Shown piece by piece: positions 1 to 8,597 of a stretch of DNA of 64,000 nt. The DNA lies in assembly GCF_003688995.1 (NCBI RefSeq), contig NZ_PENI01000018.1:62001-126000 (forward strand), read 5' to 3'. The stretch comes from Streptomyces shenzhenensis. Lineage in GTDB: Bacteria > Actinomycetota > Actinomycetes > Streptomycetales > Streptomycetaceae. How positions within the stretch are numbered: the stretch's first letter is position 1; each line of letters begins with the position of its first letter. Position numbers and translations under genes: made by a program. Below the pieces are notes generated by a model. It was not told the origin of the DNA and ran no database searches. It saw only the letters and a list, made by a program, of their open reading frames with translations.

Positions 1-1
1 C

Positions 2-616
2 TCCGCGCCCTCCCGCCCGGCGAGGCCGACGGGACGGGCGGCCGGCAGCCGCGCGGTCCAGCTGTCCTGGGGCGCGGCCGAGGACGACCGGACCGTGGCG
101 TCGTACGACATCTACCAGGGAACGGCGAAGGTGCACAGCGTCGGCGGCAGCCAGACCGCGACGGTGGTGACCGGACTGCGGCCCGGCACCCGCTACACGT
201 TCACGATCCGGGCCCGCGACGCGGCGGACAACGTCTCGCCCCCGAGTGCCGCCGTCCGGCTGACGACACCGGGCACCGACGACGACGGCGGCGACACCGC
301 GCCCACCGGCTTCCGCGTGACGACGCACCGCGCGGACGGGGCCCACTACCTCGACCTGTCCTGGCTCCCGCCGCGCGCCGACGGCGTGGTCACGGAGTAC
401 CAGATCCAGCTCGACCGCGGGCAGCCCACCTCGCTGGTGTGGGGCGGCACCCCGCCTGAGGGCCGGGCCGCGCACAGCTTCTACATCGGCCGGGAGGCCG
501 GGGTCGCCCACCGGGTGCGGATCCGGGCCAGGCTGCCGGACGGCACCTGGGGCGGGTTCTCGGCGGAGCGGAAGGTGACGACGGGCTCGGGGTCCGGCTC
601 CGGGCCACAGGGTTAA
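2..616 (+). CDS. Fibronectin type III domain protein, 3' part
   Basis: C-terminal part of a larger, probably secreted protein. The reading frame is open from the first bases of the window, so the start lies upstream; the GTG at 95 is internal, because the residues before it already read as an FN3 strand (VQLSWGAAEDD). Two FN3 modules are visible: the first ends near TTPG, the second runs from PTGFRVTTHRADG to the end, followed by a short Gly/Ser tail. FN3 modules in Streptomyces usually link catalytic and carbohydrate-binding domains of extracellular hydrolases such as chitinases. The catalytic part is not in the window, so the substrate cannot be stated. The next gene follows on the same strand after 162 bp. 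Confidence 0.8.
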   Translation, partial: SAPSRPARPTGRAAGSRAVQLSWGAAEDDRTVASYDIYQGTAKVHSVGGSQTATVVTGLRPGTRYTFTIRARDAADNVSPPSAAVRLTTPGTDDDGGDTAPTGFRVTTHRADGAHYLDLSWLPPRADGVVTEYQIQLDRGQPTSLVWGGTPPEGRAAHSFYIGREAGVAHRVRIRARLPDGTWGGFSAERKVTTGSGSGSGPQG

Positions 617-778
617 GGGAGTTGACCCGGACGGAGCAGCCACTCACCCGGACGGTATCGGTCCGGCTGCGGGACGGCCCGGCGCCGCATGGGATGCGGG
701 TGAGGCAGCACGGACGTTTCCCGACCCTCGGCGGTGCATGGGACGTTCCGCCAACCGTGCCGCCGGAGGGCAAGCCCA

Positions 779-1330
779 ATGCGCACTACTCGATTCCTCT
801 CCCGCTCCGGCCAGCTACTGGCCGCCGCCGCGGCGCTGCCCGTCGGGCTCGCCGGGCCGTCCACCGCGGCCTCGGGCATCTCGGTGAGCACCAACGCGTC
901 CACCGTGTCCGTGGTCACCAGCGCGTGCACCCAGATCAACGGCAGCTGGGGCAACGCCTCCCTGCTCGCCGCGGGCCAGACGAACTTCGCCGAAGGACGC
1001 CAGGCGGCGCTCTCCGGCACCACCGTCAGTCAGTCCGCGGCCTGGTCCGACATCAGCCCGGGTACGTACACGGTCGTCGTGGTGTGCTCGAACGGTGGCA
1101 CCGCCGGCTCCCAGTCCGTCATCGTCTCCGCCGCGAAGGCCCCGAATCCCACCCAGGCCCCCCAGACCACCGCCACGCCCGCCCCGCAGCGGGGCGTCGC
1201 GGGCGGTGAGGGCGGCACCGTGCACGACTACGGTCCGGTCACCATCGGCATCGGCGCGGCCCTCGTGGGCGGCGGGGTGATCGCCGCGGGCTGGTACCTG
1301 CGGCGCCGCTCGAAGCCCCACCGCCTCTGA
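779..1330 (+). CDS. Secreted surface protein with C-terminal membrane anchor
   Basis: 183-residue exported protein of unknown function. The ATG at 779 is preceded by GGAGGG at 765-770, a good ribosome-binding site, and opens an N-terminal signal peptide (MRTTRFLSRSG, then an Ala/Leu-rich core ending near GPSTAASG). The middle is Ser/Thr/Val-rich and probably beta-rich, with two cysteines (SACTQ and VVCSN) that could form a disulfide outside the cell. A Pro/Thr spacer leads to a C-terminal transmembrane helix (IGIGAALVGGGVIAAGWYL) and a basic stop-transfer tail RRRSKPHRL. No LPXTG or LAXTG sortase motif is seen. The topology suggests a cell-surface protein with an external domain; the family is not recognised. 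Confidence 0.75.
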   Translation: MRTTRFLSRSGQLLAAAAALPVGLAGPSTAASGISVSTNASTVSVVTSACTQINGSWGNASLLAAGQTNFAEGRQAALSGTTVSQSAAWSDISPGTYTVVVVCSNGGTAGSQSVIVSAAKAPNPTQAPQTTATPAPQRGVAGGEGGTVHDYGPVTIGIGAALVGGGVIAAGWYLRRRSKPHRL

Positions 1331-1923
1331 ACGCCCGCTCCCGCGCCGGGTGCGCACTCGACCGGCCCCGGCCGGTCACCCGTCGCGGGACGGCCCGCGG
1401 CAGCGGCCGGCGCGGTCCCCGGGCGGCCCGCTCCGTCCGGCCCCCGGGGCCGGCTCCCCTCCCCCGCGTCCGCGGTCGGGTCCCCCCGCCCGGACAGGCC
1501 GTCGGGCGGCAGGGTCTCGATCTCCTCCAGGGCGTGGGTGAGTCATCGGGTCCAGACATCTCCAGGCCGACACCCGCGCGCAGGACCAGGTGGCACGGCC
1601 GGTCCTGCGGGCCGGCGCCGGTCGGCGGGACGTCACGGCGCTCGATCTCCTCGTACTCGGCCGGCTGCCGCCGGCGCAGGTCGAGACGGCGATACAGATC
1701 GGCGTCGAGGCCGACCGTGCGGCGGTGTGCGGCCGGAACAGCAGGGCGTCCCGGTGCGGCTTCGGATCCTGGGACGCGGGCGGCCCGGCGGGCCGGCCCG
1801 GGCGCGGAGCCGGCCCCCGGTCAGCTCCAGCCCCGACGAGGGCAACCGGGAGGAGGTGAGCCCGTGCCACGGGCGACGCCCCGGTCGGCGGGCGGCCGGC
1901 CGGGGCGTGCGGGGGAACGGACG
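1331..1923. other. Intergenic region with a possible decayed gene
   Basis: No convincing intact gene. On the minus strand between about 1730 and 1490 one frame reads like protein (DADLYRRLDLRRRQPAEYEE, then a stretch ending GAGPQDRPCHLVLRAGVGLE) and the sense appears to continue in another frame (LTHALEEIETLPPDGLSG) near 1530-1480. A small coding remnant broken by a frameshift is possible. The parent family is not recognised and the call is weak. Confidence 0.25.
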
Positions 1924-2298
1924 TCAGCGGCTCTCCAGCCGCAGGTGCAGATCCCGCTCCTGGTCGCCGGAGGCGGTGCAGGTCTCCTGGACGGCGAACA
2001 GGGAGCCCAGAGTCGTACGGAACCGGTCGACGGCCCAGTAGCCGCCCTGGACGTCCGCGAGGACGGAGGACCCGAGCCGGACGGGCGGTGCGGGCACCTC
2101 ATGGGCGTCCGCCACGTCGTAGGTGCCCAGCCACACCATGGGTCGCGTCTCGTGGAGCTGCTGCGGCACCTCGTCGGCACCGCGGTCGCACGCGAAGCAG
2201 GCCCGCAGGACGTCGAACACGATCCGGGCGTCCTCCTTGGAGCACCCGCTGATCTCCACCGAGACGGACTCCGGGTGCGACCGCCGCATGTTCTTCAT
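1924..2298 (-). CDS. Hypothetical small soluble protein
   Basis: 124-residue protein of unknown function. The start chosen is ATG at 2298 because GAGAGGAG sits just upstream on the minus strand; a longer frame to 2391 has no such site. The protein begins MKNMRRSHPESVSVEISGCS and carries two cysteines (RACFACDRG) and aromatic residues (MVWLGTY, GGYWAVDRF). There is no signal peptide or membrane helix. The amino-terminal third (a beta strand followed by SKEDARIVFDVLRACF) could be a ferredoxin-like or ACT-like alpha/beta fold, but this is only inferred. It lies downstream of a secreted-protein gene on the same strand with a 126-bp gap. Confidence 0.55.
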   Translation of the reverse strand: MKNMRRSHPESVSVEISGCSKEDARIVFDVLRACFACDRGADEVPQQLHETRPMVWLGTYDVADAHEVPAPPVRLGSSVLADVQGGYWAVDRFRTTLGSLFAVQETCTASGDQERDLHLRLESR

Positions 2299-2424
2299 GA
2301 TCGCTCCTCTCGTGGCCGCGCTGCGGTGGAACGGGGACACCCCGCGCAACCGCGCCCATCCCTCAGCAAAGCACCACCCGCCGCCGGGCACTACCGGTGC
2401 GTGGCGCCGCCCCGGCGCGCCGGT

Positions 2425-3306
2425 TCACCCGCGGGTGAACCGGTACGTCTTGCTGTCCGTGAGCACACAGAAGCCGGGCGAGACGACGATCACGCGCAGG
2501 GTGCCGGTGCGCCGGTCGTAGTCGATGCCCTCCGCCTCGAAGGTGCCGGAGCAGGCGCTGCGCAGCGGGAGTTGACGCAGCGCCGTGACATGGCCGGACA
2601 CGTCCGCCGTGCCGTTCGGTTCGGCGGACAGGTCGATCTGCAGGAGCGGTTTGGTGATGCCGAAGAGGCTGCCCTCGGGGTCGTCGGAGGAGCACAGCAG
2701 GGTCGTGGGGCCGGAGAAGTCGCAGCCCTGGACGTCGCGCACGGCGTGGTCGAGACGGACGGTGGCGGCCTGCGGGAGGTTCGCGGAGGGCGACGTGCCC
2801 GCGTTGACGCCCGGCGTCGGGAAGACCAGGAGCCGGTTCATCGTGCCGTACTCGCCCGACAGCATCCACTGCCCGCCCGGCGAGACGGCGACCCAGGAGT
2901 TGTTCAGCGCCTCCCCGGGGCTGAGCGTGTGCACGTACTCGGACCAGGCACCGCCCGGCGCCTGGACGCGGAACATCTTGGTGCTGCCGGAGTCCCGCTG
3001 GTAGGGCTCGATGTAGTAGCCGTCGTAGGAGGCGTCGGGGTCGCCCACGTGGTTCCAGCCGCGGGAGGCGAGGTCGACGGGGATGGTGCCGATGCCGGTG
3101 TACCGGTTGGGGCTGCCGGCCGGGACCTCCACCGAGGCCAGGCCCTGGCTCTCGGTCAGCGGGTCGGCGCGGTCGGAGCCGACCTCGGTCCAGGTGTCGG
3201 CGGCGGAGGCGGGCGGGGCGGCGGACACGGATACGACGACGGCGGTGGCGAGCGCGACGAGTCCGGTCAGGACTGCGTGACAACGTTGCCGGGCGGACAC
3301 GGGCAT
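2425..3306 (-). CDS. Secreted protein of unknown function
   Basis: 293-residue exported protein. The ATG at 3306 is preceded by GAGGAG and gives a classic signal peptide (MPVSARQRCHAVL, a hydrophobic core, cleavage near PPASA|ADTW). The mature part contains repeated short beta-type blocks (VAVSPGGQWMLSGEYGTMNR, TLLCSSDD) of the kind seen in propeller or lactonase-like exported proteins, and four cysteines likely to be oxidised outside the cell. No catalytic signature was recognised. It is divergent from the SpoIIE-type phosphatase gene at 3674, and the 367-bp gap between them carries short GGTGACC-type repeats. Confidence 0.7.
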   Translation of the reverse strand: MPVSARQRCHAVLTGLVALATAVVVSVSAAPPASAADTWTEVGSDRADPLTESQGLASVEVPAGSPNRYTGIGTIPVDLASRGWNHVGDPDASYDGYYIEPYQRDSGSTKMFRVQAPGGAWSEYVHTLSPGEALNNSWVAVSPGGQWMLSGEYGTMNRLLVFPTPGVNAGTSPSANLPQAATVRLDHAVRDVQGCDFSGPTTLLCSSDDPEGSLFGITKPLLQIDLSAEPNGTADVSGHVTALRQLPLRSACSGTFEAEGIDYDRRTGTLRVIVVSPGFCVLTDSKTYRFTRG

Positions 3307-3429
3307 GGGTGCCGGCTCCTCGGTGGTGGGGGGTGGGTGGCGCGTTCGGCGGACAGTCTGGCCCGGATCCGATGAGCATGTACAGACCAATCGGGAAACG
3401 TGGGGGTGAACGCGCGCGTGGTGGCCCGT

Positions 3430-3515
3430 GAACTGGTGACCGGTGAACCGGTGACCGCCGACGGCGTTCGCCACCGGCTCCGGTGACAGACAAGTGGCAG
3501 ACAAACCGGTGACCG
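3430..3515. repeat. Short direct repeats in a divergent promoter region
   Basis: Between the divergent genes starting at 3306 (minus) and 3674 (plus) the blocks GGTGAAC and GGTGACCG recur several times (3428-3457 and again near 3507-3514), and CAGACAA occurs twice (near 3486 and 3498). They may be operator half-sites for a shared regulator or simple slippage products. The sequence alone cannot tell. Confidence 0.35.
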
Positions 3516-3673
3516 CTTGTTCCGCCTTGTTTCGCCGTACGCCGGCCCCCGAGTTGAGGGATGGTGGAGATAGCGGACGACGGCGTCGGAGAGCCGGGCG
3601 TGGGCGCGATACGACAGGGGCATCCGGCCCGGGGGACGACGTGCCGCGAGGACGGTGTGAGGCGGTGCGTGCG

Positions 3674-5746
3674 ATGAGTGCAGCCGAGGCACCCTTGGCC
3701 GGGGGCGGTGGCCCGGTCCGGCCGAGCGGGCTGCTCGACGTGCTGGGCGTGGCCTCGGTCGTGCTGGACGTCGAGGGGCGCGTCGTGCTGTGGAGCCCCC
3801 AGGCCGAGGAGCTGTTCGGCTACTCGGCGCGGGAGGCCCTGGGCCGGTACGCGGCCCGCCTGATGGTGCACGAGGAGCACATCGCACTGGTCCGTAAGCT
3901 GTTCGCCGACGTGATGGCGACCGGCCAGAGCTGGGCCGGCGCGTTTCCCATCCGGGTCAAGGACGGCGGCACGCGCCTGGTGGAGTTCCGCAACATGCGG
4001 CTGACGGACGACCGGGGCGACGTGTTCGCGCTGGGGCTCGCGGTCGACCGGTCCACGGTGTCCCGGCTCGAACAGGACGTGGCCCTGTCGGAGCGGATGG
4101 TCAAGCAGTCGCCGATCGGGCTGACCGTGCTGGACACGGAGCTGCGGTACGTCTCGGTCAACGCGGCGCTGGTCCGGATGGACGGCGTCCCCGCCGAGGA
4201 ACTCATCGGGCACACCCCGCGCGAGGTGCTGCCGCTGCTGGACTTCGAGACCGTGGAGGACGCGGCCCACCACGTCCTGGAGACCGGCTGCCCGCTGATC
4301 GACCGGGCCGTCGTCGGCCGCACCCCGGCGGATCCCGACCAGGACCACGCCTGGTCGCTGTCGCTGTACCGGCTGGAGGACGCCATCGGCCGGGTGCTCG
4401 GTGTCGCGGCGTCGATCGTGGACATCACCGAGCAGTACCGGGCCGGTGTCGAGGCGGAGGCCGCGCGGCGCAGACTGGCCCTCGTCGCGGACGCCTCCGC
4501 CCGCATCGGCACCACCCTGGACCTGGACCGCACCGCCCGTGAACTGGCCGACGTCGCGGTGCCGGAACTGGCCGACATCGCCGCCGTCGACCTGCTCGAC
4601 GCCGTGGTCGAGGGCCGCCGCAGCACCCTGGGACCGGCCGAGCCCGCGCTGATCCGCCCGCTCGCGGTCCGGGCGGTGCCGGAGACGGACGCGGTCCGGG
4701 CCGCCGACCCGCCCGGAGAGCGCGTCCGGTACACCCCCGACCGGCTGGTCACCGCGTGCGTACGCACCGCACGCCCGGTCGTCGTGCCGCAGGTGAGGGA
4801 CGCCGACCTCGACCACATCGCCCACTCCCCCGAGGCGGCCGAGCTGCTGCGCCGGGCGGGCGTGCACTCCTACCTGGCGGTGCCACTGATCGCGCGCGGC
4901 GAGGTGCTGGGCGCCCTCGACCTCAAACGCGCGGGCAATCCGCTGCCCTTCGACGAGGACGACGTGCTGCTGGCCGGGGAGCTGGCCGCCCGCGCGGCCG
5001 TGCAGATCGACAACGCCCGCTGGTACCAGAACGCCCGTGACACCGCCCTCACCCTGCAGCGCAGCCTGCTGCCCGGCCGGCCGCCCGTGATGACCGGCCT
5101 GGAGGTCGCCTCGCGCTACCAGCCGGCGGGCGCCGCGAGCGAGGTCGGGGGCGACTGGTTCGACGTCATCTCGCTGGACGACGGCAGGACGGCGCTCGTC
5201 GTGGGCGACGTCATGGGCAGCGGCATCGGCGCGGCGGCCACCATGGGCCGGCTGCGCACCGCCACCGCCACCCTCGCCTCGCTCGGCCTCGACCCGGCCG
5301 TGCTGCTCCGGCAGCTCGACAAGATCACCCCGGGTCTTGACCACTCCATCGCGACCTGTGTGTACGCCGTCCACGACCCCCGGCTCGGCCAGTGCCGCAT
5401 CGCCAACGCCGGTCATCTGCCCCCGGTCCGGATCCGCGCCGGGCAGCCGCCGGAACTGCTCGCGCTGCCCACGGGCGTGCCGCTGGGCGTCGGCGGTGTC
5501 GCCTTCTCCACCACCGCGGTCGACTTCGCCCCCGGCGACCGGCTGGTCTTCTACACCGACGGGCTGGTGGAGACCCGCCGGCACTCGCTGGACGAGCGCC
5601 TGGCCGCGCTGCTGGCCCTGCTGGAGGGGCCGGACCGCCCGCTGGAGGAGGTCTGCGACCTGCTGCTGCGTACGCTGCACCACCCCGACAACCACGACGA
5701 CGTGGCGCTCCTCATCGCACGGTCCGTGGACCCCACGACCGAGTGA
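3674..5746 (+). CDS. PAS-PAS-GAF-PP2C (SpoIIE-type) serine phosphatase
   Basis: 690-residue signalling phosphatase of the PPM/RsbU-SpoIIE class. Such proteins dephosphorylate STAS anti-anti-sigma factors and so release sigma factors. Domains in order: PAS (about 20-130, SVVLDVEGRVVLWSPQAEEL), second PAS (about 140-250), GAF (about 265-440, SYLAVPLIARGEVLGALDLK) and a PP2C_SIG domain (about 455-685) with metal-binding motifs GGDWFDV, VGDVMGSG, NAGHLPP and YTDGLVE. No membrane helix and no C-terminal anti-sigma kinase domain is seen, so sensing should be cytoplasmic. ATG 3674 is chosen because it starts just before the first PAS; GTG 3665 is an alternative. A STAS protein at 40022 is a possible but unproven substrate. 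Confidence 0.9.
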   Translation: MSAAEAPLAGGGGPVRPSGLLDVLGVASVVLDVEGRVVLWSPQAEELFGYSAREALGRYAARLMVHEEHIALVRKLFADVMATGQSWAGAFPIRVKDGGTRLVEFRNMRLTDDRGDVFALGLAVDRSTVSRLEQDVALSERMVKQSPIGLTVLDTELRYVSVNAALVRMDGVPAEELIGHTPREVLPLLDFETVEDAAHHVLETGCPLIDRAVVGRTPADPDQDHAWSLSLYRLEDAIGRVLGVAASIVDITEQYRAGVEAEAARRRLALVADASARIGTTLDLDRTARELADVAVPELADIAAVDLLDAVVEGRRSTLGPAEPALIRPLAVRAVPETDAVRAADPPGERVRYTPDRLVTACVRTARPVVVPQVRDADLDHIAHSPEAAELLRRAGVHSYLAVPLIARGEVLGALDLKRAGNPLPFDEDDVLLAGELAARAAVQIDNARWYQNARDTALTLQRSLLPGRPPVMTGLEVASRYQPAGAASEVGGDWFDVISLDDGRTALVVGDVMGSGIGAAATMGRLRTATATLASLGLDPAVLLRQLDKITPGLDHSIATCVYAVHDPRLGQCRIANAGHLPPVRIRAGQPPELLALPTGVPLGVGGVAFSTTAVDFAPGDRLVFYTDGLVETRRHSLDERLAALLALLEGPDRPLEEVCDLLLRTLHHPDNHDDVALLIARSVDPTTE

Positions 5747-5831
5747 CACGCACCGGTCCGGCCCGTCCCTCCGGAGTGGGAGGCGCGGTCGCGTACGCCA
5801 CCGCCTCGGACGGCCCGGGCGGCCGGGCGGG

Positions 5832-6131
5832 GTGGGCGTGCACGGTGAGGCGACCGTCGCGGACCCCGGCACCGGCCGGTGGGTCGTACGGGTCCGGCAG
5901 CAGGCACCGGCGCAAGGACCGACGGCGGAACAGGTGACCGTCGCGAGCGACGACGGCGCCCGGTGGACCTGGGCCGTCGGCCCGGACACCGCGGTCCGCC
6001 GTAGCGGCTCGTCCGGCTCGGGCGCGCTGGTGGAGGGCGCCACGGCCTTCCTGGTCGAGGGCGGCTTCGGCGGGAGGTGGTGGGTCGACCTGTGCGTGGG
6101 GCAACGGGTCCGGGGCGCGGGGCGAAAAGCA
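5832..6131 (+). pseudogene. Apparent 3' remnant of a small gene
   Basis: In the gap between the phosphatase gene and the prmC-like gene, one plus-strand frame reads like a real protein: TVADPGTGRWVVRVRQQ, then EQVTVASDDGARWTWAVGPD and VEGATAFLVEGGFGGRWWVD. The frame has no plausible start with a ribosome-binding site and no stop until about 7049, deep inside the antisense of the next gene. The part before 5830 appears to continue in another frame (AVAYATASDGPGG). The best reading is a decayed gene that has lost its start and its stop. The family is not recognised. Confidence 0.35.
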
Positions 6132-6170
6132 CCGGTTGCCATGCCGCCCCGCTCCCCCGACCGCGATCGG

Positions 6171-6947
6171 CTACTCCCTGACTCCGATCACCACGTGCGC
6201 GTACAGCTCCTCGCAGACCGCCAGGGCCGTGGTCAGGCCGGCGCGGGCGAGGGTCTCGACGGCCGGCCGTGCCTGCTGTTGGCTGGTCTCGACAAGGAGG
6301 CAGCCGCCGGGGGCGAGCCAGCCGGGCGCGGCGCCGGCGACGCGGCGCAGCACGTCAAGGCCGTCCACGCCGCCGTCCAGGGCGAGCAGCGGCTCGTGGT
6401 CACGGGCCTCCGCGGGAAGCAGCCCGACCTCGCCGCTCGGGACGTACGGCACATTCGCCGCGAGGATGTCGACACGGCCCCGGAGCGTGCGGGGCAGCGG
6501 CTCGAACAGGTCGCCCGCATGGGCGTGTCCGCCGTACGCCGCGATGTTGCGGCGGGCGCAGCGCACCGCGGCCGGATCGACGTCGGCGGCGTGCAGTTCG
6601 ACCGGGCCGAGCGCCGCGGCCAGGGCGGCGCCCACGGCGCCGGAGCCGCAGCACAGGTCCACGACGACCCGGGCGCCCGGGGAGCGGGCGAGTGCCTGGT
6701 CGACGAGGAACTCGGTGCGGCGGCGGGGCACGAAGACGCCCGGTTCCACGGTGATCCGCAGTCCGTGGAACCGGGCCCAGCCGAGGACGTGTTCGAGGGG
6801 CTGCCCGGCGGCGCGCCGGTCCACCATGGCGGTGAGTTCGTCCGGGGTGCGGGCGGTGCCGAGGATCAACTCCGCCTCGTCCTCGGCGAAGACGCAGCCG
6901 GCGGCGCGCAGCGCGGCGACGACGGCGGAAGGGGTGAGCAGGGGCAT
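6171..6947 (-). CDS. PrmC/HemK-related protein N5-glutamine methyltransferase
   Basis: 258-residue class I SAM-dependent methyltransferase of the PrmC-related family. An N-terminal helical segment (LTPSAVVAALRAAGCVFAED) precedes the Rossmann domain. The SAM-binding motif is VVDLCCGSGAVG, and an acidic loop follows (LHAADVDPAAVRCARRN). PrmC methylates the glutamine of the GGQ motif in release factors through an NPPY motif; here the motif reads NVPYVP, a change shared by the PrmC-related side family, so the true substrate is uncertain. ATG 6947 is chosen by fit to the family; an upstream GTG at 7001 has no ribosome-binding site. It is convergent with the remnant at 5832-6131. Confidence 0.85.
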   Translation of the reverse strand: MPLLTPSAVVAALRAAGCVFAEDEAELILGTARTPDELTAMVDRRAAGQPLEHVLGWARFHGLRITVEPGVFVPRRRTEFLVDQALARSPGARVVVDLCCGSGAVGAALAAALGPVELHAADVDPAAVRCARRNIAAYGGHAHAGDLFEPLPRTLRGRVDILAANVPYVPSGEVGLLPAEARDHEPLLALDGGVDGLDVLRRVAGAAPGWLAPGGCLLVETSQQQARPAVETLARAGLTTALAVCEELYAHVVIGVRE

Positions 6948-7175
6948 GGAAGCCGAGAGCCTTTCGGTGACCTGGGGGCCGAAGGGCGCTCCCGCGGGCA
7001 CCGGCTACCGGCGACGCCCGCCGCGGTGAGGGGTGAGCACCCGACCTGACACAGCGGTAATGGGTCTCACCTCCTCGACGGCACAGGCCGGGACGTTCCG
7101 CGGCCGGACGGCCACCCTACCCCAGCGGTCGGACAGCGAAGCTGAGCAGGTCCGGTGAAGTCCGCTGCGGTTCGG

Positions 7176-7219
7176 CAGCGCCCTGAAGGGGCGCGGGGAA
7201 CTGCGCGACCAGCCACGAC
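7176..7219 (+). repeat. Dispersed Streptomyces intergenic repeat, copy 1
   Basis: Contains GGGGCGCGGGGAACTGCGCG followed by ACCAGCCACGAC. A close copy in the opposite orientation lies at 35483-35525. Elements of this type are scattered through Streptomyces intergenic regions, often at gene ends; their role is not established. The block CCCTGAAGGGGCG can form a short hairpin. Confidence 0.55.
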
Positions 7220-7303
7220 GGTGCCGCGGACGACCGACGGCACATCGCGGCAATTCCAGCGGAGCGCTCAGCTCCGGCTCCGGCCGGACCGCGGCCGAAT
7301 CAA

Positions 7304-7318
7304 GTTGTACGGTGCAAC
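7304..7318. promoter_or_regulatory. Palindrome, likely MarR operator
   Basis: GTTGTACGGTGCAAC is a 15-bp palindrome around a central G with a single mismatched pair. It lies 79 bp before the MarR start at 7397. MarR proteins usually repress their own promoters through such sites. A related GTTG-N6-CAAC site precedes the other MarR gene (25671-25684). Confidence 0.5.
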
Positions 7319-7396
7319 CAGGGAGGGGTGGCCCGGAGCGGACAGCGACGGGCAGAGACGGCCGGAGACATCCGGAGCTTCGCAGGAGGGATCACC

Positions 7397-7837
7397 GTGA
7401 CGGCAGCGGAGACGGCCATCGAGACCATCCAGCGCGAGATGACGGTCTTCGCCCGCCGGGCCCGGGCCTCGGCCGGCCGCATGCACCCCGAGCTGTCCCT
7501 GGTGTCGTACACCCTGCTCGGCCATCTGGAGGAGAGCGGCGGCTGCCGGGCCACGGACCTGGCGGCGCACTACGTCCTGGACAAGTCCACGGTCAGCCGC
7601 CAGGTGGCCGCCCTGGAGCGGACCGGGCTGATCGAGCGACGGCAGGACCCGGCGGACCACCGGGTCCAGGTGCTGCGTCTGACGCCGGCTGGGCAGGAGA
7701 TCCTCGACCGGGTCACCCGCAGCCGCCGGGCCGTCTTCCGGGAGCGGCTCACGGACTGGCCCGAGGAGGATCTGAAGCGGTTCGCCGGATATCTGGAGCG
7801 CTACAACGCGGCGGCGTCCGGGCCTGCCGCCGGCTGA
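7397..7837 (+). CDS. MarR family transcriptional regulator
   Basis: 146-residue winged-helix regulator. The GTG at 7397 is chosen because AGGAGGG at 7384-7390 lies at ideal spacing. The core shows the MarR layout: a dimerisation helix (ETAIETIQREMTVFARRARA), recognition helix (DLAAHYVLDKSTVSRQVAALE) and wing (IERRQDPADHRVQVLRLTPAG). MarR proteins bind palindromic operators and release them on binding a ligand or on oxidation; no redox cysteine is prominent here. A palindrome at 7304-7318 suggests autoregulation. It ends 10 bp from the convergent GNAT gene, so its targets are not obvious from position. Confidence 0.9.
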   Translation: MTAAETAIETIQREMTVFARRARASAGRMHPELSLVSYTLLGHLEESGGCRATDLAAHYVLDKSTVSRQVAALERTGLIERRQDPADHRVQVLRLTPAGQEILDRVTRSRRAVFRERLTDWPEEDLKRFAGYLERYNAAASGPAAG

Positions 7838-7851
7838 CCTGATCCGGTCAG
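7834..7851. terminator. Hairpin between convergent genes
   Basis: CTGACC and GGTCAG flank a 6-nt loop between the convergent marR and GNAT stop codons, overlapping the end of marR. It could act as a bidirectional terminator; no T-tract is seen, as is usual for Streptomyces. Confidence 0.4.
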
Positions 7852-8597
7852 ACCCGTAGGGCTTCCCGGCCGTCCGCCAGGCGCTGCGGTGCCCGGACGG
7901 CGAGGAACACGGTTCTGCGCCGCAGCCGGAAGCCGAGCGACTCGTAGAGCCGGACGGCGTTGGTGTTCTCCGCGCTCGCGTGCAGGAACGGTGTCTCGCC
8001 CCGCGCGCGGATGCCGTGCGCCACGGCGAGGACCAGCCGGGTCGCCAGGCCCTCGCCGCGGAAGAGGGGATCGGTGCAGACCGCGCTGATCTCGGTCCAG
8101 CCGGGCGGATGCAGCCGTTCCCCCGCCATGGCGATCAGGGCCCCGCCGCGCCGGATGCCGAGATAGGTGCCGAGTTCGACGGTGCGCGGCAGGAACGGGC
8201 CCGGCTTGGTGCGTTCGACCAGGTCGGTCATCTCGGGGACGTCGGCGGGGCCGAGGCGGACCGCCTCCGCGTCGGGGGCGGCGGCGAGGCCGTCGTCCAC
8301 GAGTTGGACACCTGCCGCCTGGAAGGTGATCTCCCATCCCTGCGGCGCCTGTCCGCCGAAGCCGGCCAGCGTGACCTCGGCGCCGGGTCCGGCGAGCGCC
8401 GCGGCGTCCGCCCAGTCGTCGGCGTCGGGATCGTCGGGCAGCGCGAGCCACGGGGACACGTCGACCGGGTAGCGCAGCACTCGGCCGCGGCGCTCGGCGA
8501 AGCGGGCGTGCGGGCCGGTCAGCGAGGCCAGGGCGGGGTGGTCGAGGACGTGCTCGGTCCGGGCGGCGGTGCCGGCCCGCGGGTTCGGTTCGCTCAC
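7848..8597 (-). CDS. GNAT family N-acetyltransferase
   Basis: 249-residue acetyltransferase of the GNAT (FR47-like) fold, transferring an acetyl group from acetyl-CoA to an unknown amine. The catalytic half is the C-terminal 130 residues: the acetyl-CoA motif A reads AVCTDPLFRGEGLATRLVLA (the G-x-G-x-A type pyrophosphate loop), followed by HASAENTNAVRLYESLGF, the usual motif B. The N-terminal half is a degenerate GNAT-like domain. Its start overlaps the stop of the upstream quinone reductase gene (ATGA at 8594-8597), so the two are probably translated together. Confidence 0.88.
   Translation of the reverse strand: MSEPNPRAGTAARTEHVLDHPALASLTGPHARFAERRGRVLRYPVDVSPWLALPDDPDADDWADAAALAGPGAEVTLAGFGGQAPQGWEITFQAAGVQLVDDGLAAAPDAEAVRLGPADVPEMTDLVERTKPGPFLPRTVELGTYLGIRRGGALIAMAGERLHPPGWTEISAVCTDPLFRGEGLATRLVLAVAHGIRARGETPFLHASAENTNAVRLYESLGFRLRRRTVFLAVRAPQRLADGREALRV

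Noticed and set aside
2363..6142. Very long open frame on the minus strand (over 1,200 codons)
   Set aside because: It runs antisense through the SpoIIE-type phosphatase and the secreted-protein gene, is Arg/Gly/Ala-rich without any domain, and only reflects GC bias.
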